Shown here piece after piece: positions 32,512 to 43,144 of a DNA stretch of 64,000 nt. This DNA comes from Flavobacteriaceae bacterium PS02336 (GTDB taxonomy: Bacteria; Bacteroidota; Bacteroidia; Flavobacteriales; Flavobacteriaceae): contig JASCOF010000001.1 of NCBI GenBank assembly GCA_029960065.1, positions 682,001 to 746,000 of the forward strand, read 5' to 3'. How positions within the stretch are numbered: position 1 is the stretch's first letter; the number at the start of each line of letters is the position of its first letter. Under the pieces are notes generated by a model. It worked only from the letters and a program-made list of their open reading frames with translations, made no database searches and was not told where the DNA came from. The position numbers were made by a program, and so were the translations under genes.

Positions 32512-32985
32512 ATGAAATACGCAAGATTAACAAAAGAACAATTTGACGAATTACACGCTGAATTTGCAAGCTTTTTAGCGACTCAGACAATTGATAAGAA
32601 AGAATGGGATGAACTTAAGATCAATAAACCAGAAGTAGCAGAACAGGAGTTAGATGTTTTTTCTGATTTGATTTGGGAAGGGGTATTGTCTAGAGCAGAA
32701 TATTTAGAGCATTTTTCTAAAAATCACATCTTCTTGTTTCATTGTTTCGACACTTACATTCAATCTATTGTTTTAAAATCAATTTCACCAGAAACGGATT
32801 TTTTAACTAAGGAAGGTCTGCAGTGGTTAAGTGATAATATGTTTACTGATAATATTGAAATGAAAGTAGGCAAGAAAGTATTCACTGAAGAAAAGAATAT
32901 TTCTATTTTCGAATTGATTAAACAAGGTGCATTTTTAAGCGATGGACAGTTATTTAATCAAATTAATACAATTATAGAGTCATAA
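32512..32985 (+). CDS. DUF6495-like protein, function unknown
   Basis: The 157-residue acidic, helical protein begins MKYARLTKEQFDELHAEFASFLA and contains VAEQELDVFSDLIWEGVLSRAEYLEHFS. I recognise this as a family conserved in Flavobacteriia (DUF6495-like) with no known role. No membrane segment or catalytic motif is seen. It lies between two hairpin terminators, preceded by a short repeat-like stretch (GCATAAAGCTTACAGCGTAAAGCATAAAGCC) that ends 8 bases before the start. Confidence 0.75.
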   Translation: MKYARLTKEQFDELHAEFASFLATQTIDKKEWDELKINKPEVAEQELDVFSDLIWEGVLSRAEYLEHFSKNHIFLFHCFDTYIQSIVLKSISPETDFLTKEGLQWLSDNMFTDNIEMKVGKKVFTEEKNISIFELIKQGAFLSDGQLFNQINTIIES

Positions 32986-33004
32986 ATAAGATTTCTGCAT
33001 TTTT

Positions 33005-33046
33005 AAAAGACAAACAATTTCATTTTAATTGTTTGTCTTTTTTTTA
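33005..33046 (+). terminator. Terminator after the DUF6495-like gene
   Basis: A 15-bp perfect stem (AAAAGACAAACAATT / AATTGTTTGTCTTTT) and a long T-run, 20 bases after the stop codon. Confidence 0.92.
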
Positions 33047-34119
33047 TTTTTTTAACTTTTGTTTAAACTTTTTTAAGTTTTAGACTAGGTATTTCTACGT
33101 GTTTTTTGACAATTGCTAATTGTTTTGATTATTTTGCTTCACTAAGTTTTTTTTTGATGTATTTGGTCTAAATAACGGATAGTTTTGTCGATAAAATTCT
33201 TATTATTGTAAGATTATACTTCTTTTTTTAATATTTAACATTTTTTGTTCAACTTTTATTTAAGAAAAATTTTAGAACATAATTTTGTTAAAATAGTAGG
33301 TTTTTCTGATATTTTGAGGGGTTTTAAAAAGTGTTAATTTTGATTTGCATTAAAATTATAAGAATTTTATCCTTGTTTTGTTTTTTTGTTTTTTCTAATT
33401 TTAGAATACAAAAGTTAAACAAAGTTTTTCTTTCGGATTTTCAAAAACAAATTTTAATTTAATAAATCTGGCGTATGGAATTGACAATTACTTTTTTTAG
33501 CAATCTTACTTTAGTTGTTTATTTTATTTTAGCTTTATTTTTTATTCTATTAAGCTGTATTCATCTTTCTGATGAACATAACCGTTTTTCAATTTCTAAA
33601 TCTTTTTTTTTACTCAAAGTTTTATATTCTAAAATTATATTTTTTATAAATCCTGCTCGGCGGATTTGTGAAGAACAGAAAAATTATTTGTACTGATATA
33701 AATAGATTCAAATCTTAAGATTTAGTCTTGAGTTTTTTGAGAAGGACTAATCAACTTTTCAAAAAAAAAATGAGGTAAAATATATAAAGAGAATTTCCCC
33801 GATTCTACGTCAACTAAAAATTTTCATTATGAAAATTAGACCTGCAGCAAATCACTCCTCTGAGAAAATTGACTACAATCATTATTTCTCAAAAAAGACG
33901 GAATATTTTTTATCTCAGAGAGGTAAATTTTGTTCTCTGGCATATTTCGATATGCCGAATTCAACATAATTTTTTTATCGAAACTTAATTTGAAGACTTA
34001 CTTTTTAGGTCTAATGGTTTTGTTTTAACTGTTTGATTTTTAACTGATTGTTTAATTGCGTAGGTGCTTGCACTTACTGCGAGAGGTGTTTTATTGTCCA
34101 TTTTCTAATCTTCCAAATT
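33047..34119. other. 1.1-kb AT-rich leader ahead of the giant adhesin gene
   Basis: This gap has no confident gene. It is very AT-rich with long T-runs. It contains an isolated TAATTTTG at 33280, a possible 73-residue ORF at 33475-33696 with one hydrophobic segment, and a 46-residue ORF at 33829-33969 (MKIRPAANHSSEKIDY...). The ATG of the latter sits in a perfect 8-bp palindrome, AATTTTCA-TTA-TGAAAATT (33819-33837). Inside it CTCTGAGA and TCTCAGAG form a second inverted pair. The region could be a long regulatory leader for the adhesin operon; no consensus promoter with both elements was found. Confidence 0.5.
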
Positions 34120-37100
34120 ATGAAAAAAAACTTTACTTTTTATGATCTCATACGTTATAAGAGATCATTAGTGCTTTTGTTTTTATTACTTCTATGTAAT
34201 AAAAATTTTGCTCAAACCTTTTGCCGACCAATATCTAACACAAATAGTGTTAGTGGCTTGGCATGTATAAATGCCAGCGTAACTGGCCCAGCATCTGCTT
34301 ATGACAATGATTCTAGTTTAACTACTTATGCATCGTTGAATACCGCTGTAGGGGTATTGTGTACGGTAGAAGAAACTATGACTTTTGGACAAACGGCACA
34401 GGCCGGTGATCAGGTAGTAATGTACATTGGTAGTGGTTCAGGCTTGCTTAGTTTGTCTTTATTGTCAACAGCAAATCTACAGGCAAAACTCAACGGAGCC
34501 AATGTAGGCTCTAGCGTGGCGGTCAATAGTCCGTTGCTTAATTTATCATTACTTCCAGGTAATACTATTGGGGTAATACGATTAACACTGGACGGACCAG
34601 CCAATCAGATTCAATTTAATCTTGGTGGTGTTGTTACTGCACTTACCGAATTTAGAATTTATGATGTTAGACTTGAGTTTGCAAAACCTACAGTTACAGG
34701 AGGTTTAAGTCAAACAGTTTGCTCTGGGAGCACAGCAACTTTAACAGCTGTCCCTTCTGCTGGAACTTCATTAGCTTGGTATAGTTCGCCAACTTCTACA
34801 ACAGCTTTAGCAAATGGGAATACTTACACAACTCCTTCTTTAACTGCTAATACTACTTATTATATTGGTGTTACACGAGCCTCAGGCTGTGAAAGTAATG
34901 AAAGGGTTCCTGTCGTATTAAACATTTCAAATCCGGTATCGCCTGCTGTAAGTAATACTGGAACAGCAATATGTTCTAGTACTCCAACACAGCAAACCAC
35001 TTTGTCTTTGATAAATCCTATACCGGGTACTACATACAATTGGTATTCTACGCCAACAGGAGGAACTTCAATAGCAACGGGAAATACCTATTCTCCAACT
35101 GTTCCAATTGGAACAACAAGTTTTTATGTAGAAGCTTCGATTGGAAGCTGTATCAGTTTAAATCCAAGAACGCAGGTAAATGTTGTTTCTAATCAAGTTC
35201 CTGCGGCGCCAACTGTTTTAACACAGAGTGTTACTATTCAATCTGGGCAAAATGCTACTTTAAGTGCTTCTACTTCTGAGGTTGGAGCAACAATAAATTG
35301 GTATGAAACTGCAACAGGTGGTACAGCTGTCGCAACTAATACACCAACTTTTACAACACCAATATTAACAGCATCTAAAACTTATTATGTAGAGACTCAA
35401 AGTCCTTCAGGCGCTTGTACAAGCACGGCTAGAGTTCCAGTTTTAGTAAATGTTATAGCTGCTCCATTAGGAGGATGTTTGCAGGCTAACAGTCAACAGA
35501 CGTTACTTAACGGACTTTGTCTTTTGTGTAGTTCTAGTAATGCAGACTTATCTGTAGATGGAAATCTTGCTACTGCGGCAAGATTAACAGTTCCAGTTGG
35601 GTTGATTAATGGATGGGTTCAGCAGACTTTACAGTTCAATAATCCTGGAAAAGCAGGAGATATTGTTGATGTTGAGTTAGAATTACCAGCAGGTGTTTTA
35701 AATGTTTCGGCACTAAGTTATATAAGTCTTGCTACTTACAATGGAGCAACTTTTAACAATGATCGTACTTCTATTAATAATTTGCTGAATGTTCAGTTAT
35801 TAGGAGGAAATCGTTTTAGAGCTAGTGTTGTTGCAGGTTCAAATTTTGATCGTGTTGAAGTACGATTAGGAGGACTTGCGACAGTATTAACAAGTTTAGA
35901 TATTTATCAAGCTTCTTATAGATATAAAGTAGCTGCAATTTCTGGTAACACTAGTATTTGCAGCGGAACAGGAACTACTTTAACAGCAGGACTTGCTGTA
36001 GGCGAAACTGCTGCATGGTATGATGCACCTACCGGTGGAAATCTTTTGACAAGTTCAGCAGCTTACACAACTCCATCGCTTACAACAGCTGCTACTTATT
36101 ATCTTGAAATAACCAGAAATGGTTGCGTGAACAGTGAAAGACAGCCTGTTTTGGTTTCAATTGTTACACCAGTTAATCCTGTTTTATCTGCTCCTTCATT
36201 AAATTTATGCAGCGGACAAACTTCTGTTATAACAGTTCAGACACCCGTGACAGGAACGGATTATAATTGGTATGATGCCGCTTCAGGAGGGAATCTTATT
36301 TTTACTGGAACATCATTTACAACTCCAGCTTTATCAGCCAATACTAGTTATTATGTAGAAGCTGCTATAGGAAGTTGTGTTAGTGCACGTACTCCAATAA
36401 ATTTAAATGTGAGTCCGCTTCCGGCAGCTCCAACAGTTACCTCACCTACAGTTAGTATTCAATCTGGTCAAACTGTTGTATTGCAGGTTTCTAATCCAGT
36501 TGCAGGAATTACCTATGATTGGTATAATGCAGCAACAGGAGGCACTTTACTTACTTCAGCTACAAATTATACAACGCCAGCTTTAACTACTAATACGACT
36601 TATTATATTGAGGCGAGAAATGGTTCAGGCTGTGTTAGTGCTGCAAGAACTTCAATTACAGTAATTGTAAATAAGCCTATTACGACTTGTCTGCAAGCTA
36701 ATAATCAAACCATATCAAATGATGGATTATTATGTGCTTTATGTGGAGCCGTTGCAGGGACAGAAACATTATCTGTAGATGCAGATAATAATACTGCAAC
36801 AACTCTTGCAGTGCCAATTGGTTTAGGCGGATATGTACAGCAAAAGCTTGATTTTGCAACAGCAGGTTTGGCAGGAGATGTGATCGAAGTTGAATTAGGA
36901 CTTCCAACAGGTTTACTAGATATTAGTGCACTTTCTTATATTACTTTACAGAGTTATAATGGAGGTTCTGATAATGCGGATGGTGTTTCGATTAATTCAC
37001 TTGCTAATGTTCAGCTTTTAGGAGGAAATCGTTTCCGAGCTAGTTTTGTTGCGGGAGCTAATTTTACAGGAGTTCAGGTAAGATTGGGAGGAATCGTTTC

Positions 37101-40100
37101 GGCTTTGAGACAATTAAATATTTATGGAGCATCATTTAGATTTAAGGATGCTGCAATCACCGGAAATGCCACAGCGCTTTGTGCTGGACAGTCAACAACT
37201 TTGACAGCGAGCTCTACTGCACCTGGTGAAACATTTGCATGGTATGATGTACCTAGTGGTGGTACAGCAATATCTTCTACAGCGGTTTTATCTACTGGAA
37301 CTTTGGCAGCTACTACTATTTATTATTTAGAAACAGCTAGAGGTGCTTGTCAAAACAGTGCTCGTCAGCCTGTTACCGTTACAGTAAATCCTTTAGCTAC
37401 AAGTGCTGATATTGTAATTGCTAGTCCAATAGAAGCGGCTTGTGATGGTACAACAGTTTTAGCGCCATCTTCTACAATTGTTGGTGCGCAGTATAGATAC
37501 TACACAATTGCAGATAAAACAGTAGAGATTACCGGAAGTTCAGTTGCTGGTCAGCCTAATGCCGTTTTTTCAAAAAATGCTACAACTGGCGCACTTTCAA
37601 TATCAGGCTTAAGCGCTGCAAACACACCATTTACTTACTACATATCAGTTTCAGGAACGGCAACGTGCGAAAATGCAAGTGGTAGTTTAAAAGAGGTTAC
37701 TGTTAATTTTCCAACGACTACAGTTTTAAATGTTAATTCAACATTGTCAGGTTGTGGAAACGCTAACTTGACAAATGCAATTACCAATTTCGATAATACA
37801 GGAAATACAACTTATACTTTTTTTAATGCTTTAAATGCTCAAATTACAGCAGCTGAGGCTGCTAATATAACAGTTGGAGGAGTTTATTCAATTGAAGCAC
37901 AAGGTACTGGGGTAACTTGTCCTTCTGTTCGACAATCGGTTACGGTTACAGTTAATCCTTTACCGACTTTGACAGTAACTAATCCTCAAGAATCTGTAAA
38001 TGTTGGTACGAATGTTACCTTAACAGCAACTTCTAATGGAACCATTACATGGTTTGATCCTCAAGGAAATGCTTTGGCAGGACCAGCTTTTTCAACAGGT
38101 CCACTTAGCACGCCGGGAACGTATACTTATACAGCGGTTGCAAGCCTTGGAGGTTGTACGGCTACAGCCACAAAAGTTATTAACGTTATTGATTTGAGTA
38201 ATTGTCAATCTTTGACTCAAAGAGTATATGCTAATGGACAATCATCTGGTTCTATTATTACAGGTACAGTCTCTGATGCTGGAAATGCAATTGATGGAAA
38301 TACACAAACATATTCAACTATAACTACTGGATTAGGACTTTTAGGAGTTGGAACAACATGGCAGAATTTAACTTGGCCAGGTAATATTGTAAAAGGAACT
38401 CCGGTAACTGTAAAATTAGGTTCAGAATATAGTTTATTGGCTGTAGGACAAAATTTATCAGTAATAGGAACAAAAGCAGGAGTTGATATTGGAACGATGC
38501 AATCTGTTTCGGGATCATTGTTAAATTTAATCTCAGGTGATAATACTTACGAGTTTACTTTTGTTCCTTCTAATGCAGCAGGTCCACAAGACTATGATGG
38601 AATTAGAATTCAATCAGCTTCGATTTTAAGTGTTGCTCAAAATACAAAAGTATTTGATGCTTATTACAAACAGCCAACTACAGTAGTATCTTGCCCAGGC
38701 GGAGATATTCAGGATGTGTTTTATGGAGCAACAGATTTAGGTATTGGAGCAGCAACTGCTTTAGTAGGCGTTAGCGATGCTTGGAATATTGCGGATAATG
38801 ATATAACAACTTTTGCAACAATGTACAGCGGAGCGGGGGTTTTGGCTGCGGCAGATTTAACGGTTGAATTTAAAACGCCTTCTGTAGTTAGTGATACGTT
38901 ACGTATCGTTATTTCTAAACCAGGAACGCTTTTAGATCTTAACCTTCTCACAGGGTTCACTGTGCAGCGTTATTTAGGGAATGTTGCAGTAGGAGCTCCT
39001 ATTCAAAATACAAGTACGTTATTGAGTTTAAGATTGTTACCAGGAAATACAATGGCAATGGTATTAGTTTCTTCACCAACAGAAGTTTACGATAAAGTAA
39101 GAATTCGTTTTGGAGGAGTTGCCAGTGTGCTTGATTTCTTGAGAGTTCATACTGTCGAACGTACAGCTAATACTACCATTGTTGGAGCAGATCCGACAAA
39201 TAAAATAACGGTTTGTCCCGGAACGGATATCACACTTCAAATACCTGAAGATGGGTGTTCAACCTATATTTGGTATGATTCGCCAACAGGAGGAACAGCA
39301 CTGACAACTGGTATAAGTTATACAGTGCCTGCAAATTTAGCTGCCGGCATCTATAAATATTATGTACAGCCAGTTCGTTACGGATGCGAAGTTTTTGCAA
39401 GAGGTGAAGTGACAGTTGAAGTTAAAGCTTCTTCTCCAGAAAATGCTTTAACTAATATTACTTTAAATGGAGGAACAACCACTTCTATCTGTTCAGCTTC
39501 AGGTAATGTAACATTGGCAACTTCTTTAAGTGGAACTCCACTTTTAACTAATCCAATTTATTACTGGTATAGTTTTAATGGAACTACAAGTCAATTAATT
39601 CCTGGTGAAACAACTTCGCAATTAATTGTAAATGGATTAGCACCTGGAACTTACACTTATTATGTAGGAGTTAGTGCAGATCAATTTTGTGAAACTGGAG
39701 CAGCAGATAGAAAACAAATTACGTTTACTATCTTACCTCCTTCAACAGCAAATGATATTTTAGTTGATGATTTAGTTAGCTGTCATAGTGTGCCAGCGTC
39801 ATTAACGCCAACCGCACCAACATTAACTGCGCCAGTCTTTACTTGGTATTTGGATGCAAATAAAACACAGCCAATTACAAACGGTGCCGTAATAAATAAT
39901 GTAACCTATGCAGTAGATGCCTCAGGTGTTTTGACTGCGACAGGATTAACAAAAGCAATGAGTCCAATTACTTATTATGTAGCTGTTTCCAGTACTAATA
40001 CCTGTGAAAACCTTGCAGGAGCCCTACAAGATGCAGTAATTATAATTAGCGACCCAGATACGCCAACTTTAGTAACACCTGGGCCTCAGAACTTCTGTTT

Positions 40101-43098
40101 AGAAGATGCGCCAACTTTTGCAAGTATCCAAGTTAATGGAGCCAATATTGTTTGGTATACTGCAAATATAGGTGGCACAGTAATTCCAGTAACAACAGCC
40201 CTTACAAGTGGTATTTATTACGCAGCATCAGGCGATTTAGCTACGGGCTGCGAAAGCTCAGTAAGACTAGAAGTAACTGTTAACGTAAATGATCCAGGCA
40301 CGCCGACATTGGTAACAGCCGGAACTCAAAACTTCTGTTTAGTAAATGCTCCGACATTTGCAAGCGTTCAGTTCAATGAAGCAGAGATTGTTTGGTACAC
40401 TGCTTTAACAGGCGGAACAGCAATTCCTTCAGCAACGGTTTTGACAAGCGGAACATATTATGCAGCAATTTCAGATCCAGCAACAGGCTGTGAAAGTAAT
40501 GTAAGATTAACAGTTGATGTAATTGTAAGCGATCCGGGCACACCGACATTGGTAACAGCAGGAACTCAAAGTTTTTGTCAGGAAGATACACCGACATTTG
40601 CAAGTATTCAGTTTACTCAAAGCAATATTGTTTGGCACACAGCTTTAACAGGCGGAACACCAATTGCATCGGCAACAGCATTAACAAGCGGAACATATTA
40701 CGCTGCAATTTCAGATCCAGCAACAGGATGTGAAAGTGCTGCTAGATTAACAGTAGATGTTATTGTAAATGACCCGGGCACACCGACATTGGTAACAGCG
40801 GGCACACAAAACTTCTGTTTAGTAAACGCTCCGACATTTGCAAGTATTCAATTCAATCAAGCTAATATTGTATGGTATACGGCTTTAACAGGCGGAACAG
40901 CAATTGCATCGACATCAGTACTAACAAGCGGAACATATTATGCTGCAATTTCAGATACTGCAACAGGCTGTGAAAGTGCTGTAAGATTAACAGTTGACGT
41001 AATTGTTAATGATCCGGGAACGCCGACATTGGTAACAGCTGGAACTCAGAATTTCTGTTTAGTAAATGCACCAACTTTTGCTAGTGTTCAATTCAATCAG
41101 GCAAATATTGTTTGGTACACTGCTTTAACAGGCGGAACAGCAATTCCTTCAGCAACGGCTTTGACAAGTGGAACATATTATGCTGCAATTTCAGATCCTG
41201 CAACAGGTTGTGAAAGTACTTCTAGATTGCAAGTTGCAGTAAGTGTAACAGATCCAGTTACACCTACAACAAATGCAGCAACGCAAACTTTCTGTTCAGG
41301 TACCAATCCAACAGTTGCTAATATTCAGGTAAATGAAAGCAATGTGGTTTGGTACACCACACAAACTGGCGGAACTGCTTTAGCTTCAACGGCCGTATTA
41401 ACAACAGCCACTTATTATGGAGCAATTTTAGATCCTGCAACGGGTTGTGAAAGTAGTGTAAGATTACAGGTAGCAGTTACAGTTGGAAACACAATTAATC
41501 CAACAACTAACAATGCAGCGCAAACTTTTTGTTCAACTTCTTCACCTACAATAGCTAATATTCAAGTGAATGAAACCAATGTAACTTGGTACACAGCAGC
41601 AACAGGAGGAACATCACTTCCAGCAGGAACATTACTTACTTCTGGAGTTTATTTCGGAAATATAGTTGATGCTGCCACAGGTTGCGAAAGTACAACTCGT
41701 TTACAGGTAACAGTTACAGTTGTTGATCCAAGTGCGACACCAACAACGAATAACGCAACTCAAAACTTCTGTACTTTAAATACACCAACGGTTGCCAATA
41801 TTCAAGTAAACGAAGCAAATGTAGTTTGGTACACAACAGCAACAGGAGGAACAGCACTTCCAGCTACAACAGCACTAACAACAGGTATTTATTATGGTGC
41901 CATTTCTAGTGCAATTGGCTGTGAAAATCCTGTTAGACTTGCTGTTACAGTAAATGTAAATACGCCAAGTATAATTACAAGTCCTAATACAGCGCAAAAA
42001 TTCTGTCTATCTGCTTTACCAACATTAGCTAATATTCTAGTAAATGAAGCAAATGTGGTTTGGTATACTACAGCAACAGGAGGAACACCATTAGCGGCTA
42101 ATACGCCTCTTACAGCAGCAACATATTATGCTGGAGCTTTAGCTAATACAACTAATGGATGTGATAACGGACCAAGATTAGCGATAACAGTTTCATTTGA
42201 AAATGATGCAGCTTATCAAATTGCAACAACAGATGATACGCCTTGTGTATTTAAAGGAGTGACATATTCAATTGCAAATGGAAAATCTGATTATGTATGG
42301 ACGATTAACGGAGGAACAATTGTTAGCGGTGGAGGTGCAGCAGATGGATCTGTTACAGTTTCTTGGTCTGATATAGGTCCTGGAACAGTTACCGTTTCTT
42401 ACATCAATACTTGTGATGAAAGAACAACTAAAACATTAAATGTTAGTGTGACAAGCTGTTCAGATATAACGATTACTCATACAGTAGATAATCCAACTCC
42501 AAATTTTGGTGATCAAGTAACTTTTACGATTACGGTTAATAATGTTGGAGAAGGGGATTTCATTAATACAATTGTGAGTAATTTACTTCCAAGTGGTTTA
42601 GAATTAGTTAGTTCATCAGCAACTTCAGGAACGTATGATCCAAATACACAGCTTTGGACAATACCAAGATTAAATGCCGGCGAAAGTGTAGTATTGACAA
42701 TCGTTGCAGAAGTATTGCCTAATGGAAATTACACAAGCGTTGCTACGGTTGAAATTTCAACTCCTTTAGATGTTGATGCATCAAATAATTCAGCTTCAGT
42801 TACATTAGAACCAATTTGTTTAACAGTTTACAATGAGTTTACGCCAAACAACGATGGTAAAAATGACCTGTTCAGAATTGACTGTATCGAATCTTACCCA
42901 AACAACGAGTTGAAAGTATTTAACAGATACGGAGCATTAGTGTACAGTAAAACACACTATGAGAATGATTGGAACGGAACTGCAAATGTATCCGGAGTTG
43001 TTAATAGAGGAGATATGCTGCCAACAGGTACTTATTTTTATGTGATAACCATTGGAGATGGAACGGTTAAAAAAGGCTGGTTGTCTATTATGAGATAA
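34120..43098 (+). CDS. Giant repeat-rich surface protein with T9SS type B sorting domain
   Basis: I place the start at 34120 (2992 residues) because a signal peptide begins there (MKKNFTFYDLIRYKRSLVLL..., cleavage near FAQ); the 24 upstream codons are Cys-rich and unlike a signal. About five diverged copies of a 155-170-residue module, each opening with Cys, start near residues 33, 451, 855, 1359 and 1523. Ig-like modules of the WYDAPTGG.LL...YYLE type lie between them. Near-identical 80-residue units (DPGTPTLVTAGTQNFC...) run from about 1978 to 2377, followed by related ones to about 2690. A DUF11-like domain is at about 2782-2897. The end is the gliding-associated type B domain (YNEFTPNNDGKNDLFRI...GTYFYVITIGDG). 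It is probably a surface adhesin exported by T9SS with the adjacent SprF-like protein. Confidence 0.92.
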   Translation: MKKNFTFYDLIRYKRSLVLLFLLLLCNKNFAQTFCRPISNTNSVSGLACINASVTGPASAYDNDSSLTTYASLNTAVGVLCTVEETMTFGQTAQAGDQVVMYIGSGSGLLSLSLLSTANLQAKLNGANVGSSVAVNSPLLNLSLLPGNTIGVIRLTLDGPANQIQFNLGGVVTALTEFRIYDVRLEFAKPTVTGGLSQTVCSGSTATLTAVPSAGTSLAWYSSPTSTTALANGNTYTTPSLTANTTYYIGVTRASGCESNERVPVVLNISNPVSPAVSNTGTAICSSTPTQQTTLSLINPIPGTTYNWYSTPTGGTSIATGNTYSPTVPIGTTSFYVEASIGSCISLNPRTQVNVVSNQVPAAPTVLTQSVTIQSGQNATLSASTSEVGATINWYETATGGTAVATNTPTFTTPILTASKTYYVETQSPSGACTSTARVPVLVNVIAAPLGGCLQANSQQTLLNGLCLLCSSSNADLSVDGNLATAARLTVPVGLINGWVQQTLQFNNPGKAGDIVDVELELPAGVLNVSALSYISLATYNGATFNNDRTSINNLLNVQLLGGNRFRASVVAGSNFDRVEVRLGGLATVLTSLDIYQASYRYKVAAISGNTSICSGTGTTLTAGLAVGETAAWYDAPTGGNLLTSSAAYTTPSLTTAATYYLEITRNGCVNSERQPVLVSIVTPVNPVLSAPSLNLCSGQTSVITVQTPVTGTDYNWYDAASGGNLIFTGTSFTTPALSANTSYYVEAAIGSCVSARTPINLNVSPLPAAPTVTSPTVSIQSGQTVVLQVSNPVAGITYDWYNAATGGTLLTSATNYTTPALTTNTTYYIEARNGSGCVSAARTSITVIVNKPITTCLQANNQTISNDGLLCALCGAVAGTETLSVDADNNTATTLAVPIGLGGYVQQKLDFATAGLAGDVIEVELGLPTGLLDISALSYITLQSYNGGSDNADGVSINSLANVQLLGGNRFRASFVAGANFTGVQVRLGGIVSALRQLNIYGASFRFKDAAITGNATALCAGQSTTLTASSTAPGETFAWYDVPSGGTAISSTAVLSTGTLAATTIYYLETARGACQNSARQPVTVTVNPLATSADIVIASPIEAACDGTTVLAPSSTIVGAQYRYYTIADKTVEITGSSVAGQPNAVFSKNATTGALSISGLSAANTPFTYYISVSGTATCENASGSLKEVTVNFPTTTVLNVNSTLSGCGNANLTNAITNFDNTGNTTYTFFNALNAQITAAEAANITVGGVYSIEAQGTGVTCPSVRQSVTVTVNPLPTLTVTNPQESVNVGTNVTLTATSNGTITWFDPQGNALAGPAFSTGPLSTPGTYTYTAVASLGGCTATATKVINVIDLSNCQSLTQRVYANGQSSGSIITGTVSDAGNAIDGNTQTYSTITTGLGLLGVGTTWQNLTWPGNIVKGTPVTVKLGSEYSLLAVGQNLSVIGTKAGVDIGTMQSVSGSLLNLISGDNTYEFTFVPSNAAGPQDYDGIRIQSASILSVAQNTKVFDAYYKQPTTVVSCPGGDIQDVFYGATDLGIGAATALVGVSDAWNIADNDITTFATMYSGAGVLAAADLTVEFKTPSVVSDTLRIVISKPGTLLDLNLLTGFTVQRYLGNVAVGAPIQNTSTLLSLRLLPGNTMAMVLVSSPTEVYDKVRIRFGGVASVLDFLRVHTVERTANTTIVGADPTNKITVCPGTDITLQIPEDGCSTYIWYDSPTGGTALTTGISYTVPANLAAGIYKYYVQPVRYGCEVFARGEVTVEVKASSPENALTNITLNGGTTTSICSASGNVTLATSLSGTPLLTNPIYYWYSFNGTTSQLIPGETTSQLIVNGLAPGTYTYYVGVSADQFCETGAADRKQITFTILPPSTANDILVDDLVSCHSVPASLTPTAPTLTAPVFTWYLDANKTQPITNGAVINNVTYAVDASGVLTATGLTKAMSPITYYVAVSSTNTCENLAGALQDAVIIISDPDTPTLVTPGPQNFCLEDAPTFASIQVNGANIVWYTANIGGTVIPVTTALTSGIYYAASGDLATGCESSVRLEVTVNVNDPGTPTLVTAGTQNFCLVNAPTFASVQFNEAEIVWYTALTGGTAIPSATVLTSGTYYAAISDPATGCESNVRLTVDVIVSDPGTPTLVTAGTQSFCQEDTPTFASIQFTQSNIVWHTALTGGTPIASATALTSGTYYAAISDPATGCESAARLTVDVIVNDPGTPTLVTAGTQNFCLVNAPTFASIQFNQANIVWYTALTGGTAIASTSVLTSGTYYAAISDTATGCESAVRLTVDVIVNDPGTPTLVTAGTQNFCLVNAPTFASVQFNQANIVWYTALTGGTAIPSATALTSGTYYAAISDPATGCESTSRLQVAVSVTDPVTPTTNAATQTFCSGTNPTVANIQVNESNVVWYTTQTGGTALASTAVLTTATYYGAILDPATGCESSVRLQVAVTVGNTINPTTNNAAQTFCSTSSPTIANIQVNETNVTWYTAATGGTSLPAGTLLTSGVYFGNIVDAATGCESTTRLQVTVTVVDPSATPTTNNATQNFCTLNTPTVANIQVNEANVVWYTTATGGTALPATTALTTGIYYGAISSAIGCENPVRLAVTVNVNTPSIITSPNTAQKFCLSALPTLANILVNEANVVWYTTATGGTPLAANTPLTAATYYAGALANTTNGCDNGPRLAITVSFENDAAYQIATTDDTPCVFKGVTYSIANGKSDYVWTINGGTIVSGGGAADGSVTVSWSDIGPGTVTVSYINTCDERTTKTLNVSVTSCSDITITHTVDNPTPNFGDQVTFTITVNNVGEGDFINTIVSNLLPSGLELVSSSATSGTYDPNTQLWTIPRLNAGESVVLTIVAEVLPNGNYTSVATVEISTPLDVDASNNSASVTLEPICLTVYNEFTPNNDGKNDLFRIDCIESYPNNELKVFNRYGALVYSKTHYENDWNGTANVSGVVNRGDMLPTGTYFYVITIGDGTVKKGWLSIMR
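40051..41490 (+). repeat. Six tandem 240-bp coding repeats inside the giant gene
   Basis: Units begin at 40051, 40291, 40531, 40771, 41011 and 41251, spaced by exactly 240 bases (80 codons). The middle four are the most alike; for example bases 40387-40438 and 41107-41158 are identical. Each encodes one Ig-like module with a Cys pair (NFC and GCES). Outer units have diverged. The arrangement suggests expansion by recombination within the gene. Confidence 0.93.
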
Positions 43099-43144
43099 GC
43101 CACTCTATTAATCATCTAATTAACTAAACTAAATAAGTATCGTT

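Noticed and set aside
33475..33696. 73-codon frame with one hydrophobic segment upstream of the adhesin
   Set aside because: Very AT-rich, no promoter, Phe/Leu/Ile-rich composition expected by chance; kept only as a note in the leader entry.
34048..34119. Upstream extension of the giant adhesin (24 codons, Cys-rich)
   Set aside because: A normal signal peptide starts at 34120, so the extension is probably not translated.
40051..41490. 240-bp repeats considered as an assembly duplication
   Set aside because: Units differ at many scattered positions, including outer diverged copies, so they are genuine repeats, though collapse or expansion of copy number in assembly cannot be excluded.
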